The notes under the pieces are model-generated. The model was not told the origin of the DNA. It did not search any database and saw only the letters and a program-made list of their open reading frames with translations. From NCBI RefSeq assembly GCF_000746205.1, contig NZ_JQKV01000006.1, positions 62,001 to 126,000 of the forward strand: a stretch of 64,000 bases of DNA, read 5' to 3'. A program made the position numbers and the translations under genes. Position 1 is the stretch's first letter. Every line of letters starts with the position of its first letter. Of this stretch, positions 44,091 to 52,213 are shown piece by piece. Source of the DNA: Halorubrum sp. BV1. GTDB lineage: Archaea > Halobacteriota > Halobacteria > Halobacteriales > Haloferacaceae.

Positions 44091-45220
44091 ATCGGGAACA
44101 CCGCGTCGGGGTCCGCCGTCGGCTCCCCTTCTTCGGCCACCAGTCCGTTCAGTTCATCGCGAATCCCCGCCTCGTCGAGGTCTTCGCCGATGAACACGAG
44201 CCGCGTCCGGCGGTCGTCGTCCGGTCCCCACTCGCCGATCGGTCCCGCCTGCACCGACGGCCCCGCCTGACTCACGCCGACGACCTCCTCGGTGCCCGCG
44301 ACGCGGACCACCCCCTTCGCCCGGACGATCGACCCGTCCCAGTCGTCGAGCCACGCCGCGAGCGCCTCGGGGTCGAGCGGGTCCGAAGAGCGGTAGACGA
44401 ACGAGCCGACCCCGTGTGCTGCGGCTGCGCCTTCCGCGTGACCGTCCTCGTGGTGCGCGTGACCGTCCTCGTGGTGCGCGTGACCGTCCGCCGATTCCTC
44501 CTCTGCGATCGCGCGCTTCCAGCCGGCTGACCGCTTCGCAGTCTCGAAGTCGAACCGTCCGGTGTCGAGCACCTCGTCGGGGTCGACCGCGGCGTAGGTG
44601 GTCCGGATCTGTTTCGCTCTGGGTCCCAACCGCTCTGCGACCGACTCGATCCGGTCGAGCACGTCGTCGGGCACCATATCCGTCTTGTTCACGAGGAGGA
44701 CGTCGCAGAACTCGATCCCCTCGACGAGCACGTCGGCGAGCGGGCGGTCCGTCTCCGGCTGCGCGCCGCCCGGCAGCGTCTCGCCCGCGTCGAACTCCTT
44801 CCAGAAGCCGTAGGCGTCGAGGACGGTGACCATCGTGTCCAACCGGAACCGCTCTCGGGGGTCGACGTCGCTGTCCTCGGTCCCCTCGGTGAACGCCCGC
44901 GCGATCGGCACCGGCTCCGAGATGCCCGAGGACTCCACGAGGAGGTAATCGAACTCGCGGGAGTCGGCGAGTGCCGCCGCCTCCGTGAGGAGATCGTCCT
45001 GCAGCCGACAGCAGATGCAGCCGTTCGAGAGGTCGACGACCCCCTCCTCGTCGTTCTCGCGGGCGATCAGGTCGGCGTCGACGTTCACCTCGCCCATGTC
45101 GTTCAGGATGACGGCGATCCGACGGTCGCCGGGGTTCGAGAGCAGGTGGTTGACGAGCGTCGTCTTGCCCGCACCGAGATAGCCGCTGAGGACGGTCACC
45201 GGAATCCGGTCGTCTGCCAT
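44087..45220 (-). CDS. CobW/COG0523-family GTPase (metallochaperone)
   Basis: A 377-residue G3E GTPase. The P-loop is GYLGAGKT (residues 13-20), and the metal-binding CxCC reads NGCICC (Cys68, 70, 71). Between the GTPase and the C-terminal CobW domain is a His-rich linker with units of GHAHHED, made by a 21-bp tandem repeat. Family members transfer zinc, cobalt or other metals to target enzymes. The metal and client here are unknown; the nearby zinc and pterin enzymes make several targets possible. The ATG at 45220 precedes the conserved N-terminus. Confidence 0.88.
   Translation of the reverse strand: MADDRIPVTVLSGYLGAGKTTLVNHLLSNPGDRRIAVILNDMGEVNVDADLIARENDEEGVVDLSNGCICCRLQDDLLTEAAALADSREFDYLLVESSGISEPVPIARAFTEGTEDSDVDPRERFRLDTMVTVLDAYGFWKEFDAGETLPGGAQPETDRPLADVLVEGIEFCDVLLVNKTDMVPDDVLDRIESVAERLGPRAKQIRTTYAAVDPDEVLDTGRFDFETAKRSAGWKRAIAEEESADGHAHHEDGHAHHEDGHAEGAAAAHGVGSFVYRSSDPLDPEALAAWLDDWDGSIVRAKGVVRVAGTEEVVGVSQAGPSVQAGPIGEWGPDDDRRTRLVFIGEDLDEAGIRDELNGLVAEEGEPTADPDAVFPI
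44436..44489. repeat. 21-bp tandem repeat encoding His-rich GHAHHED units of the CobW protein
   Basis: Two full copies and a partial third copy of GCGTGACCGTCCTCGTGGTGC, in frame with the gene, so that each copy adds one GHAHHED heptapeptide without changing the reading frame. Confidence 0.85.
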
Positions 45221-45326
45221 ACGTGCTAGCAGTACCCACGAAGGTATCAAACGATCGATCACGACCGTCGGGCCGGGACGCGATCGAGACGAACGTTCAT
45301 AGGCGAAACCGCCGTACTGGCAGTCG

Positions 45327-45965
45327 ATGGAGCTGAGCGAGTCCGCCGTTCGCGACCGCGCCGGCGAGTACGTGGAGTCAGAGCCGCTGTACGACGTGGA
45401 GCGTCAGCACGTCGAGACGGTGGCGGCGACGTTCGCGGGCGACGAGTACGGCCGACGCGACGCACAGTGGATAGTCCGGTGGTATTTCCGGCGGTACCTC
45501 GGCGACTACCCGGACCGAGCGCGCCGCGGGAGAGAGGAGGCGTTCCGCGACAACGACTTCGGCGACGTGGTCGACGCCATCGGGACGGCTGCGGACGCGG
45601 TCGGAACGGAACGCGAGGACGAGGGCGACGCCGGCCCCTCGGACGACCGAGACGTCGACGCCGCCCTCTCGGCGCTCGCCGCGCTCGACGGGGTCGACGT
45701 CGCGGTCGCGTCCGGGTTCCTCCAGTTTCTCGCGCCCGAACGGTTCGTCGCGATGGACCCCCGGACGTGGCGCGTGCTCGTCGCCGCCGGCGAACTCGAC
45801 GGACCCTACCCGGACTCGCCGTCGATCGCAGACTACCGGCAGTTCGACGCCGCCTGTCGGTCGGTGATGGAGCGCACAGGGGTCGACGCGTGGACGCTCT
45901 ACCGGGCGCTCTGGCGGTCGTTTTCGGCGCTGCCCGACGACGCCGCGGCTCCCGAAGACGCGTGA
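45327..45965 (+). CDS. Uncharacterised protein with a possible helix-hairpin-helix glycosylase-like fold
   Basis: A 212-residue acidic protein. Residues about 112-195 have a pattern like the HhH-GPD fold of DNA glycosylases: LAALDGVDVAVASGFLQFL resembles the hairpin, and MDPRTWRVL the following helix with its conserved Asp. An N-terminal helical half (YVESEPLYDVERQHVETV) contains a Tyr/Arg-rich segment RWYFRRYLGDY. An iron-sulphur cluster is absent and there is no other catalytic motif. The glycosylase reading is inference. It is convergent with yqeC, with 18 bp between stops. Confidence 0.55.
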   Translation: MELSESAVRDRAGEYVESEPLYDVERQHVETVAATFAGDEYGRRDAQWIVRWYFRRYLGDYPDRARRGREEAFRDNDFGDVVDAIGTAADAVGTEREDEGDAGPSDDRDVDAALSALAALDGVDVAVASGFLQFLAPERFVAMDPRTWRVLVAAGELDGPYPDSPSIADYRQFDAACRSVMERTGVDAWTLYRALWRSFSALPDDAAAPEDA

Positions 45966-45983
45966 GGCGGCCGCCCGCCCCGC

Positions 45984-46748
45984 CTACTCGACGACTTCGA
46001 CGACCGGATCGTCCGCGACGTCGCCCGCCTCGACGAGCCGGGTGAGGACGACTCGGGACACGTCGGCGCGGTCGAGGACTCCCGCTGCGATCTCGCGGGC
46101 CGCGGCCGCGTCCGCCTCGTCGTCGACCTTGTTTATGATCGGGATCGCCGTCGCGCCGTCGGGGACGCCCTTCAGTCCGCCGTCCGGACTCGCGAGCACG
46201 GCCGCGACGTCCGCGGGCCGGACCGGGTCGCCGAGCGTCCGGTCCGCGATCTCGGCGACGCGCTCCGGCCGGTGGACGAGCTCGTCGGTGAGCGGTTCGC
46301 CGACGACGTGCGCGCTCGCGATCGGGACGACCACGTCCGCGGTCTCCGGGACCTGCGGTTCTCTGTCGCCGGGCGCTTTGAACTCGCGGAGGCGCGCGCC
46401 GTCGGCCTTGACGAGGGTCGCGCCGGGCGCGACGTCGGCGACGTCGGCGACGGTCTCCGCGTCGTACCCCAGATAGCGGTCCGCGCGGTCCCGCTCGGGT
46501 ACCAGTCCGAGCGGCCAGTCGTCCTCCCCCGCCGCGTCGATCGCGGCGAGCGGGTCGTCCGTCACCCGCACGGTCGCGACTCGGTCGTCGAAGATCGGAA
46601 TCCTGACGCTCGCGGTCACCACCGGGCGGTCGAGGCGGTCGGCGAGCGCGAACAGCGTCGACTTCTTGCCGCCCGCCCCGACGACGCAGACCGTGGCGTC
46701 GCGGGCGTCGAGCGCGGTCGTCACCTCCGTGGCGTCGGCTTCATCCAT
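45984..46748 (-). CDS. yqeC: YqeC-family selenium/molybdenum cofactor accessory protein
   Basis: A 254-residue protein with the YqeC pattern: N-terminal nucleotide loop VVGAGGKKSTLFALA, PVVTASVRIPI, and the C-terminal INKVDD segment of a nucleotide-binding fold. YqeC-type proteins are encoded beside selenium-dependent molybdenum hydroxylases in bacteria. Their biochemical role is not settled. Halobacteria generally lack selenocysteine, so another role is likely here. The start ATG 46748 is divergent from the AOR-like gene, with 114 bp between them, suggesting shared regulation. Confidence 0.82.
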   Translation of the reverse strand: MDEADATEVTTALDARDATVCVVGAGGKKSTLFALADRLDRPVVTASVRIPIFDDRVATVRVTDDPLAAIDAAGEDDWPLGLVPERDRADRYLGYDAETVADVADVAPGATLVKADGARLREFKAPGDREPQVPETADVVVPIASAHVVGEPLTDELVHRPERVAEIADRTLGDPVRPADVAAVLASPDGGLKGVPDGATAIPIINKVDDEADAAAAREIAAGVLDRADVSRVVLTRLVEAGDVADDPVVEVVE

Positions 46749-46862
46749 GGGATCGCCTTCGGCCCCCTCCCGCCTCACTCTGACGGTCGGACCGGTTCGA
46801 ACTCCGGGCGACCGGGCCGACGGCGAACAGATTGATACGTCTCCGCCGCGCACACCGTTTGG

Positions 46863-48719
46863 ATGAGTCGCACTCGCACGCACGTCCTCCGGGTCGACCT
46901 CTCGACGGGCGAGACCGCTCGCGAGTGCGTCCCGCGGGAGTGGCGGCGCGACTACGTGGGCGGGAAGGGGCTCGGCGCGCGGTACCTCTACGAGGAACTG
47001 TCTCCCGGGGTCGACCCGACCGGCCCGGAGAACCTGCTCGCGTTCCTCGGGGGACCGCTCTCCGGGTACCTGCCCGGCGAGACGCGGTACGCCGCTGTGA
47101 CGAAGTCCCCGCTCACCGGCGGCTTCCTCGACTCGTACGGCGGCGGCGCGTTCGCCGCCCGGCTCGCGGGCTCGCTCGACGACTGCCTCGGACTCCTCGT
47201 GACCGGCGCGGCCGACCGTCCGGTCCGGATCGAACTGGCGGGCGGCCGCGCCCGGATCGCGGACGCCGACGCGTGGGGTGCGGACACGGCCGAGACGGCC
47301 GCCGCCTTCCCGGACGCGGCGGTCGCCTGCGTCGGCCCGGCGGGCGAGCGCGAGGCGGCGTACGCGACGATAGCCAGCGACGGCGGCGACCACCACGCCG
47401 GCCGCGGCGGCGCGGGTGCGGTGATGGGATCGAAGCGGCTGAAGGCGGTCGTCGCCCGCGACCCGCCCCCCACCGTCCCGGACGAACTCGCCGCGCTCCG
47501 CGACCGCGACGCCGCGGCCTACGCCCGGGACGGAACTGGCGAGTGGCAGGCGGCCGGAGAGACGATAGAGACGGTCGACTACGCGAACGAGGTGGGCCTC
47601 CTCGCGGCGGAGGGGTGGACGTCGACCGGCTTCGCGGGCACCGACGAGATCGGCGTGGAGGCGGCGGCGGAGCGCGCGACCGGCCGCGAGCGAGCGGACG
47701 ACTCCGTCCCCGGCGGCTTCCGGATCGACACCCCCGACGGGGAGGTCGTCCCCCGCGGCGCGGCCCCGATCTCGCTCGGGGCCGGCCTCGGCGTCGACGA
47801 CTTCGACCGCGTCGCCGAACTCTGCGGCGTCTGCGACCGGCTCGGACTCGACGTGATCGACGCGGGCAACGCGGCCGCTTGGGCGATCCGCGCCGACGAC
47901 GCCGGCGTCGTCGACTGCCCGGTCGAGTTCGGCGACGCACAGGGCGTCCGACGGCTGCTGGAGGCGATCGCGGCCCGTGCGGATCCCCCCGACTTCGACG
48001 CGACGCCGGGGCTCGCCGACGCGCTCGCAGACGGCGTGGACGCCGCGGCGGCGCGGTTCGGCGGCGAGACGCTCGCACCGACGGTGAAATCGATGGCGCT
48101 TCCCGGGTTCGACCCCCGAGCGGCGGTCGGCGTCGCGCTCGCGTACGCGACGAGCGACCGCGGCGCGTGCCACCGACGCTCGCGGCCCCAGGACCGCGAG
48201 CCGTTCGCCGCCGACGGGCGCGGGCCGCGCGACCGGGTCCGGCCCGTGATCGGCGAGCAGAACGCTCGATCGGTGTTGTGGAGCCTCGTCGTCGACGACT
48301 TCGTCGGCGAGGCGGCCTGGACCGACCTCGGTGCGGAGTGGCTCGCCGCGCTCGACCACCCGGCGGCCGACGCCGGTCTCGCGACGGCCGACGGCGACGC
48401 GCCGGATCGGGTGACGCATCTCGCGACGACGGGCGAGCGGATCTGGACGCTGACACGGCTGTTCAACGCCCGCGAGGGGTTCGACCGAACGGACGACGCG
48501 CTCCCCGCCCCGCTCCACACGGCGGCGTCCGACGGCCCCTCGGGGATCGATCCCGAGTCGTTCGAACGGCTGCTCGACCGGTACTACGCCGCCCGCGGGT
48601 GGGGTTCGACCGGCCTCCCGACCGCGGCGACCGTCGACCGGTTGGGACTGGGCGGCGTCGTCGACGACGCGACGCCGCTCGACGACCGGCGGATCGATCC
48701 CCCGTCGCGGGGCGGGTGA
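46863..48719 (+). CDS. Aldehyde ferredoxin oxidoreductase-like protein lacking the iron-sulphur ligands
   Basis: A 618-residue homologue of the tungsten-containing aldehyde ferredoxin oxidoreductases (AOR). It keeps a recognisable N-terminal domain (YVGGKGLGARYLYEEL), the pterin-phosphate region GRGGAGAVMGSKRLKAVV and the DRGACH motif of the C-terminal domain. The CxxCxxxC ligand set that normally follows the first domain is absent: the equivalent segment reads SVPGGFRIDTPDG, and the fourth ligand position in the VLWSLVVDDF segment is Asp. The CGVC near residue 322 aligns with the usual single Cys of a conserved helix, not with the ligand set. The gene has normal codon use and no frameshift, so it is probably functional. 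The start is ATG 46863. Confidence 0.8.
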   Translation: MSRTRTHVLRVDLSTGETARECVPREWRRDYVGGKGLGARYLYEELSPGVDPTGPENLLAFLGGPLSGYLPGETRYAAVTKSPLTGGFLDSYGGGAFAARLAGSLDDCLGLLVTGAADRPVRIELAGGRARIADADAWGADTAETAAAFPDAAVACVGPAGEREAAYATIASDGGDHHAGRGGAGAVMGSKRLKAVVARDPPPTVPDELAALRDRDAAAYARDGTGEWQAAGETIETVDYANEVGLLAAEGWTSTGFAGTDEIGVEAAAERATGRERADDSVPGGFRIDTPDGEVVPRGAAPISLGAGLGVDDFDRVAELCGVCDRLGLDVIDAGNAAAWAIRADDAGVVDCPVEFGDAQGVRRLLEAIAARADPPDFDATPGLADALADGVDAAAARFGGETLAPTVKSMALPGFDPRAAVGVALAYATSDRGACHRRSRPQDREPFAADGRGPRDRVRPVIGEQNARSVLWSLVVDDFVGEAAWTDLGAEWLAALDHPAADAGLATADGDAPDRVTHLATTGERIWTLTRLFNAREGFDRTDDALPAPLHTAASDGPSGIDPESFERLLDRYYAARGWGSTGLPTAATVDRLGLGGVVDDATPLDDRRIDPPSRGG

Positions 48720-48771
48720 CGGCGCGGGGCGGGTGACGGCGCGGGGCGGGTGACGGCGCGGCGCGGGTCAC
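48704..48771. repeat. 17-bp tandem repeat, 4 copies, holding both stop codons
   Basis: Four consecutive copies of a 17-bp unit (GGCGCGGGGCGGGTGAC, the first and last with changes). The AOR-like gene stops in the first copy and the convergent LigT-like gene stops in the last, so both gene ends lie inside the array. Confidence 0.88.
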
Positions 48772-49316
48772 AGTTCGACGGTCGCGGCGACCTCGCGGGC
48801 CGCGGGGTCCCACACGTCGAGCGCGTGGGCCCGCCACCGGATCGGGTCGAACTCGCCCGCGACGAGGTCGGCGACGACGCCCGGCCCGGGGTCGCCGCCG
48901 CGCGCCAGCGTTACGTGCGGGACGTAGTCGTCGCCCTCGATCTCCTCGATCGGGGCAAAGGCGGCACAGAGCCGGCGGTGGAGCCGGACGAGTCCGTCGC
49001 TCTCGACCGTGAGGTACACGACCGGGCCGGAGCCGGCGGCGGGCGCGTCGAAGGTGTCCACCCCGGTCACGGCGACGTCGAACGGCGAGGTTCGGGTGAG
49101 CGGCGGCCGCAGCCGCTCGCGGAGCCGGTCGAGCGCGACGGTTCGGGGCGGGAGATTGCCGGATGTCTCACCGTCTCTTCTCACGTCTTTTACCCCGAAC
49201 CGCTTGCAGACGAGTGTGTGGCGGTCGCGGACCCGATCGAACCCCGTGAGTTTCGGGTGGAGTTCGGTCGCGAGCCGCGGTATCAAAGGGGGAATCGGGA
49301 CGTTCAGGCTGAACAC
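48768..49316 (-). CDS. LigT-like 2H phosphoesterase (2'-5' RNA ligase family)
   Basis: A 182-residue protein with two HxT motifs: HTLV in RDRHTLVCKRFG near residue 33 and HVTL near residue 138. The first is close to the N-terminus and the second about 105 residues later, as in the 2'-5' RNA ligase-like branch. This branch differs from ThpR, which is encoded at 32526-33122. The start is a GTG at 49316. Its target RNA or nucleotide is unknown. Confidence 0.78.
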   Translation of the reverse strand: MFSLNVPIPPLIPRLATELHPKLTGFDRVRDRHTLVCKRFGVKDVRRDGETSGNLPPRTVALDRLRERLRPPLTRTSPFDVAVTGVDTFDAPAAGSGPVVYLTVESDGLVRLHRRLCAAFAPIEEIEGDDYVPHVTLARGGDPGPGVVADLVAGEFDPIRWRAHALDVWDPAAREVAATVEL

Positions 49317-49319
49317 GTC

Positions 49320-49508
49320 TCAGAACCGATCGGCGAGCCGTACGGCGATGAGAACGACGATGGCGACGGCGAGGAGGTTCGGAACGAGGTCGAACAGCGC
49401 GCCCGCGATATCCAACACGGCCCCGAGGATCTCCACGAGAAGCCACACGAATACGAGCCCCAGTATCACCTTCAGGAGGTCGTCGACGTCGACGTCTGCG
49501 CGGTCCAT
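49320..49508 (-). CDS. Small membrane protein (haloarchaeal DUF7554-like)
   Basis: A 62-residue protein with an Asp-rich start (MDRADVDVDDLLK) and two hydrophobic segments of about 20 residues each. The pattern resembles a common small haloarchaeal membrane family that I recall as DUF7554; this is unverified. ATG 49508 is preferred over in-frame ATGs at 49544 and 49562. Three bases separate it from the LigT-like gene on the same strand, so the two are probably cotranscribed. Confidence 0.6.
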   Translation of the reverse strand: MDRADVDVDDLLKVILGLVFVWLLVEILGAVLDIAGALFDLVPNLLAVAIVVLIAVRLADRF

Positions 49509-49597
49509 GCCGGAACCGAACGCGTCCGCCTCGGAAAGTCCCATCGGCGCGTCGCGGATCACGCGGTTACAAAAGCCTCCCCCGCCGACGGTCGGTC

Positions 49598-50245
49598 ATG
49601 AGTCTCATCGCGTTCGACTTCGACGGCACGCTCTCCGACTCCGAGATGACGGTCCTTCTGGCCGAACGCGCGGGCGTCGCCGACGAGGTCGCCGAGATCA
49701 CGGAGCGGGCGATGAACGACGAACTGAGCTACGCCGAGAGCCTGTATCAGCGCGCGGAGCTGCTCGGCGGGCTCGACGCCGAGGCGGTCGAGGCCGCCTT
49801 CGGCGACGTGACGCTCCGGCCCGGCGCGGGCGAGCTGATCGAGCGATTGCAGGCCGACGGCCACCACGTCGCGGTGCTCACGGGCGGATTCGAGCGCGGC
49901 GTCGAGCGCGCGCTGGCGACGGCGGGCGTCCAGGCCGATACGATCGTCGCGAACCGGCTGCCGATGTCCGGCGGGCGGCTCACCGGCGACGCCGAGGGAC
50001 CGCTCATCGAGGGGACGAAAGACGACGCGCTCGCCGCGCTGGCGGACGACCTCGACTACCCGATGGACGCGACCGTCGCGGTCGGCGACGGCGCGAACGA
50101 CCTCCCGATGCTCGAAGTTGCGGGCCTCGCGGTCGGCTTCGTCCCGAAGGAGGCAGTCCGCCCCGCGTGTGACACCGTCGTCGAGTCGATGGCCGAACTC
50201 GGGGACGTGCTCGAAGCGCGCGGCGTGGTGTCCGCGTCGGACTGA
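49598..50245 (+). CDS. serB: Phosphoserine phosphatase
   Basis: A 215-residue HAD-family phosphatase completing serine synthesis. The nucleophile motif is DFDGT (Asp7, Asp9), motif II is in VLTGGFERG, the Lys region is near GTKDDALAAL and the terminal acidic motif is VGDGANDLPML. The size matches the short archaeal SerB. SerA lies in the same window about 21 kb away, but not in an operon. Confidence 0.92.
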   Translation: MSLIAFDFDGTLSDSEMTVLLAERAGVADEVAEITERAMNDELSYAESLYQRAELLGGLDAEAVEAAFGDVTLRPGAGELIERLQADGHHVAVLTGGFERGVERALATAGVQADTIVANRLPMSGGRLTGDAEGPLIEGTKDDALAALADDLDYPMDATVAVGDGANDLPMLEVAGLAVGFVPKEAVRPACDTVVESMAELGDVLEARGVVSASD

Positions 50246-50337
50246 GACGCCAGATCCGCCGGAGATAATTTGAGCGGGGGGCTTAACAGCGTCCCGTTCG
50301 GATCCCGTCACATGGTCGGTTCGACCGGGGTGGCGCG

Positions 50338-51150
50338 GTGATTCCGACGCTGACGTACCTCCAGTTCCACCTCGTCTTCAGTCTCCCGCTGCTCGCGGTC
50401 CTGTGGCGCGTCGCACCCCGGTACACCGGGGTCCGTCGCCGTCGCGCGGCTGGCGGGATCGCTGCCCTCGTCGCCATCGCGTACGCGTACACGACGCCGT
50501 GGATCCACCACATGATCGGCCGCGGCGCGTGGTCGTACGCCGACGGCGCGGTGGTCGTCCGAGCGCTGTCGATCCCGCTCGGCGAGTACCTCTTTTTCGC
50601 GATCCAGACGGTCGCCGTCGCGCTCGCGTGTCACCGGATCGGCTTCGATCCCGCGTTTCGCGACGGCGACTTCGCTCGGCTCCCGCGCGCCGCCGGAGCC
50701 GCGGTCGGACTCGCGCTCGTTCCGGTCGGGCTCGGACTCGTCGCGGTCGGCGACCGGTTTCTCTACCTCGGCGGCCTCCTCGCGTGGGTCGGTCCGGTGG
50801 TCGCGCTCCAGTGGGGCGTCGGCGGCGGCTACCTCGTCCGCACGTCCCGCGTCTGGGTCCCGGCGACGCTGCTGCCCGCGGTGTACTTCTGGGTCGCAGA
50901 CCGGATCGCGATCGGCGTGGGGACGTGGCGGATCTCCGCGGAGTTCACGACCGGCGTCACCCTCTTCGGACTCCCGATAGAGGAGATGGCCTTCTTCGCC
51001 GCGGCCGGGCTGATGACGGTCAACGGGATCGTGTTGTTCGAGTGGGCGCTCGACTGGCGCGACCGGCGGAGAGCCGTCGACGACGCTCCCGCGGTCGAGG
51101 CCGCGGACCCGACCCCCGGTCCGGTCGCCGACCCGCTCGACGACGGATGA
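50338..51150 (+). CDS. crtY: Lycopene beta-cyclase, heterodimer-type fused (CrtY)
   Basis: A 270-residue integral membrane protein of the archaeal lycopene-cyclase family, with about seven hydrophobic segments in two similar halves (EYLFFAIQT in the first, IEEMAFFAAAG in the second, each carrying an acidic residue at the start of a helix). It makes beta-carotene from lycopene, the precursor of retinal. The start is a GTG at 50338. Its stop overlaps the start of the blh gene by four bases, so beta-carotene formation and cleavage are coupled. Confidence 0.9.
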   Translation: MIPTLTYLQFHLVFSLPLLAVLWRVAPRYTGVRRRRAAGGIAALVAIAYAYTTPWIHHMIGRGAWSYADGAVVVRALSIPLGEYLFFAIQTVAVALACHRIGFDPAFRDGDFARLPRAAGAAVGLALVPVGLGLVAVGDRFLYLGGLLAWVGPVVALQWGVGGGYLVRTSRVWVPATLLPAVYFWVADRIAIGVGTWRISAEFTTGVTLFGLPIEEMAFFAAAGLMTVNGIVLFEWALDWRDRRRAVDDAPAVEAADPTPGPVADPLDDG

Positions 51151-52202
51151 CGGCTCGCGTCCGTTCTCGGGTCGATCGCTGGTTCGCCCGGCGTCCCGCG
51201 CTCGCGCTCGCGGCGCTGCTCCCGGTCGGGGCGGCGACCCCCTTCCTTCCGGTCGAGGTCGGCGTCGTCACGTTCGCGCTCGGCACGCTCGCGGTCGGGA
51301 TGGCACACGGTGCGATCGACCACCTCGTTCCGCTGCGCGTCGCGGGAGTCTCGGCTCGCCGGTCGTTCGCGGCCGTCGGCGCCGTCTACGCGGTCCTCGG
51401 CGGCGCGGTCGTCGTCGGATTCGCGGTCGCGCCCGCGGCGGCGTTCGTCGCGTTCGTCGCGCTTACGTGGCTCCACTGGGGGCAGGGCGACGTCGCGACG
51501 CTCGCGCTAGCGGACGTCGATCACCTTCCCACGACGGTCGAGCGGGGACTCGCCGCGGTCGTTCGCGGCGGACTGCCGATGGCCGTTCCCCTCCTCGCGC
51601 ACCCGGCGGAGTACCGACTGGTCGCCGAGTGGACCGTCGGGCTGTTCTTCGCGGACGCGGCCGCGTCGGCCGCCGTCGACCCGATTTTCGTCCCCGGTGT
51701 GCGAACGGCTACCGCTGGAGTCATGATCGGCGCGACGCTCGCGTCGATCGGCGCGGGCTACGTCCGCGTCCGCGGGGGTGCAGACCGTCGCGGCTGGCTC
51801 CGCGACGCGGGCGAGGTCGCCCTCCTATGGGCGTGGTTCCTGCTCGCCGCGCCGGTGTTCGCGATCGGCGTGTACTTCGCGCTGTGGCACTCGCTCCGCC
51901 ACGTCGGCCGGCTCGTCCTGTTGGATCCGACGGCCGCGAGCGCGGTCGAGGCGGGCGACCTGCGCGGCGCGCTCTCCCGGTTCGCGCGCGACGCCGCGCC
52001 GCTCACGCTCGGCGGGTTCCTCGTGGTGGCCGCCGTCGGACTCGTCGTGCCGCGGGGGCCGGCGGCCGCCGGCGCGGTCGCGCCCGGCGACGCGCTCGCG
52101 GTATCGCTCGTCGCCATCGCGGCGCTGACGCTCCCGCACGTCGCGGTCGTCGCGTGGCTCGACCGCCGACAGGGCGTGTGGCGCTCGGGACCGTTCGGGT
52201 GA
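51147..52202 (+). CDS. blh: Brp/Blh family beta-carotene 15,15'-dioxygenase
   Basis: A 351-residue membrane enzyme that cleaves beta-carotene to two retinals. It carries the family HGAIDHL and LHWGQGD motifs, whose His residues bind iron, plus a later HSLRHVGRL and the LPHVAVV ending, with about eight hydrophobic segments. Its ATG overlaps the crtY stop. Retinal is the chromophore of microbial rhodopsins; no rhodopsin gene is in this window, so the product must act elsewhere in the genome. Confidence 0.92.
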   Translation: MTARVRSRVDRWFARRPALALAALLPVGAATPFLPVEVGVVTFALGTLAVGMAHGAIDHLVPLRVAGVSARRSFAAVGAVYAVLGGAVVVGFAVAPAAAFVAFVALTWLHWGQGDVATLALADVDHLPTTVERGLAAVVRGGLPMAVPLLAHPAEYRLVAEWTVGLFFADAAASAAVDPIFVPGVRTATAGVMIGATLASIGAGYVRVRGGADRRGWLRDAGEVALLWAWFLLAAPVFAIGVYFALWHSLRHVGRLVLLDPTAASAVEAGDLRGALSRFARDAAPLTLGGFLVVAAVGLVVPRGPAAAGAVAPGDALAVSLVAIAALTLPHVAVVAWLDRRQGVWRSGPFG

Positions 52203-52213
52203 GCGCGGCCCGA

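Noticed and set aside
46832..48736. A 634-residue Arg-rich frame overlapping the AOR-like gene in another phase
   Set aside because: Arg/Gly-rich, basic composition is unlike haloarchaeal proteins and it lacks domains; the AOR-like frame has the family motifs.
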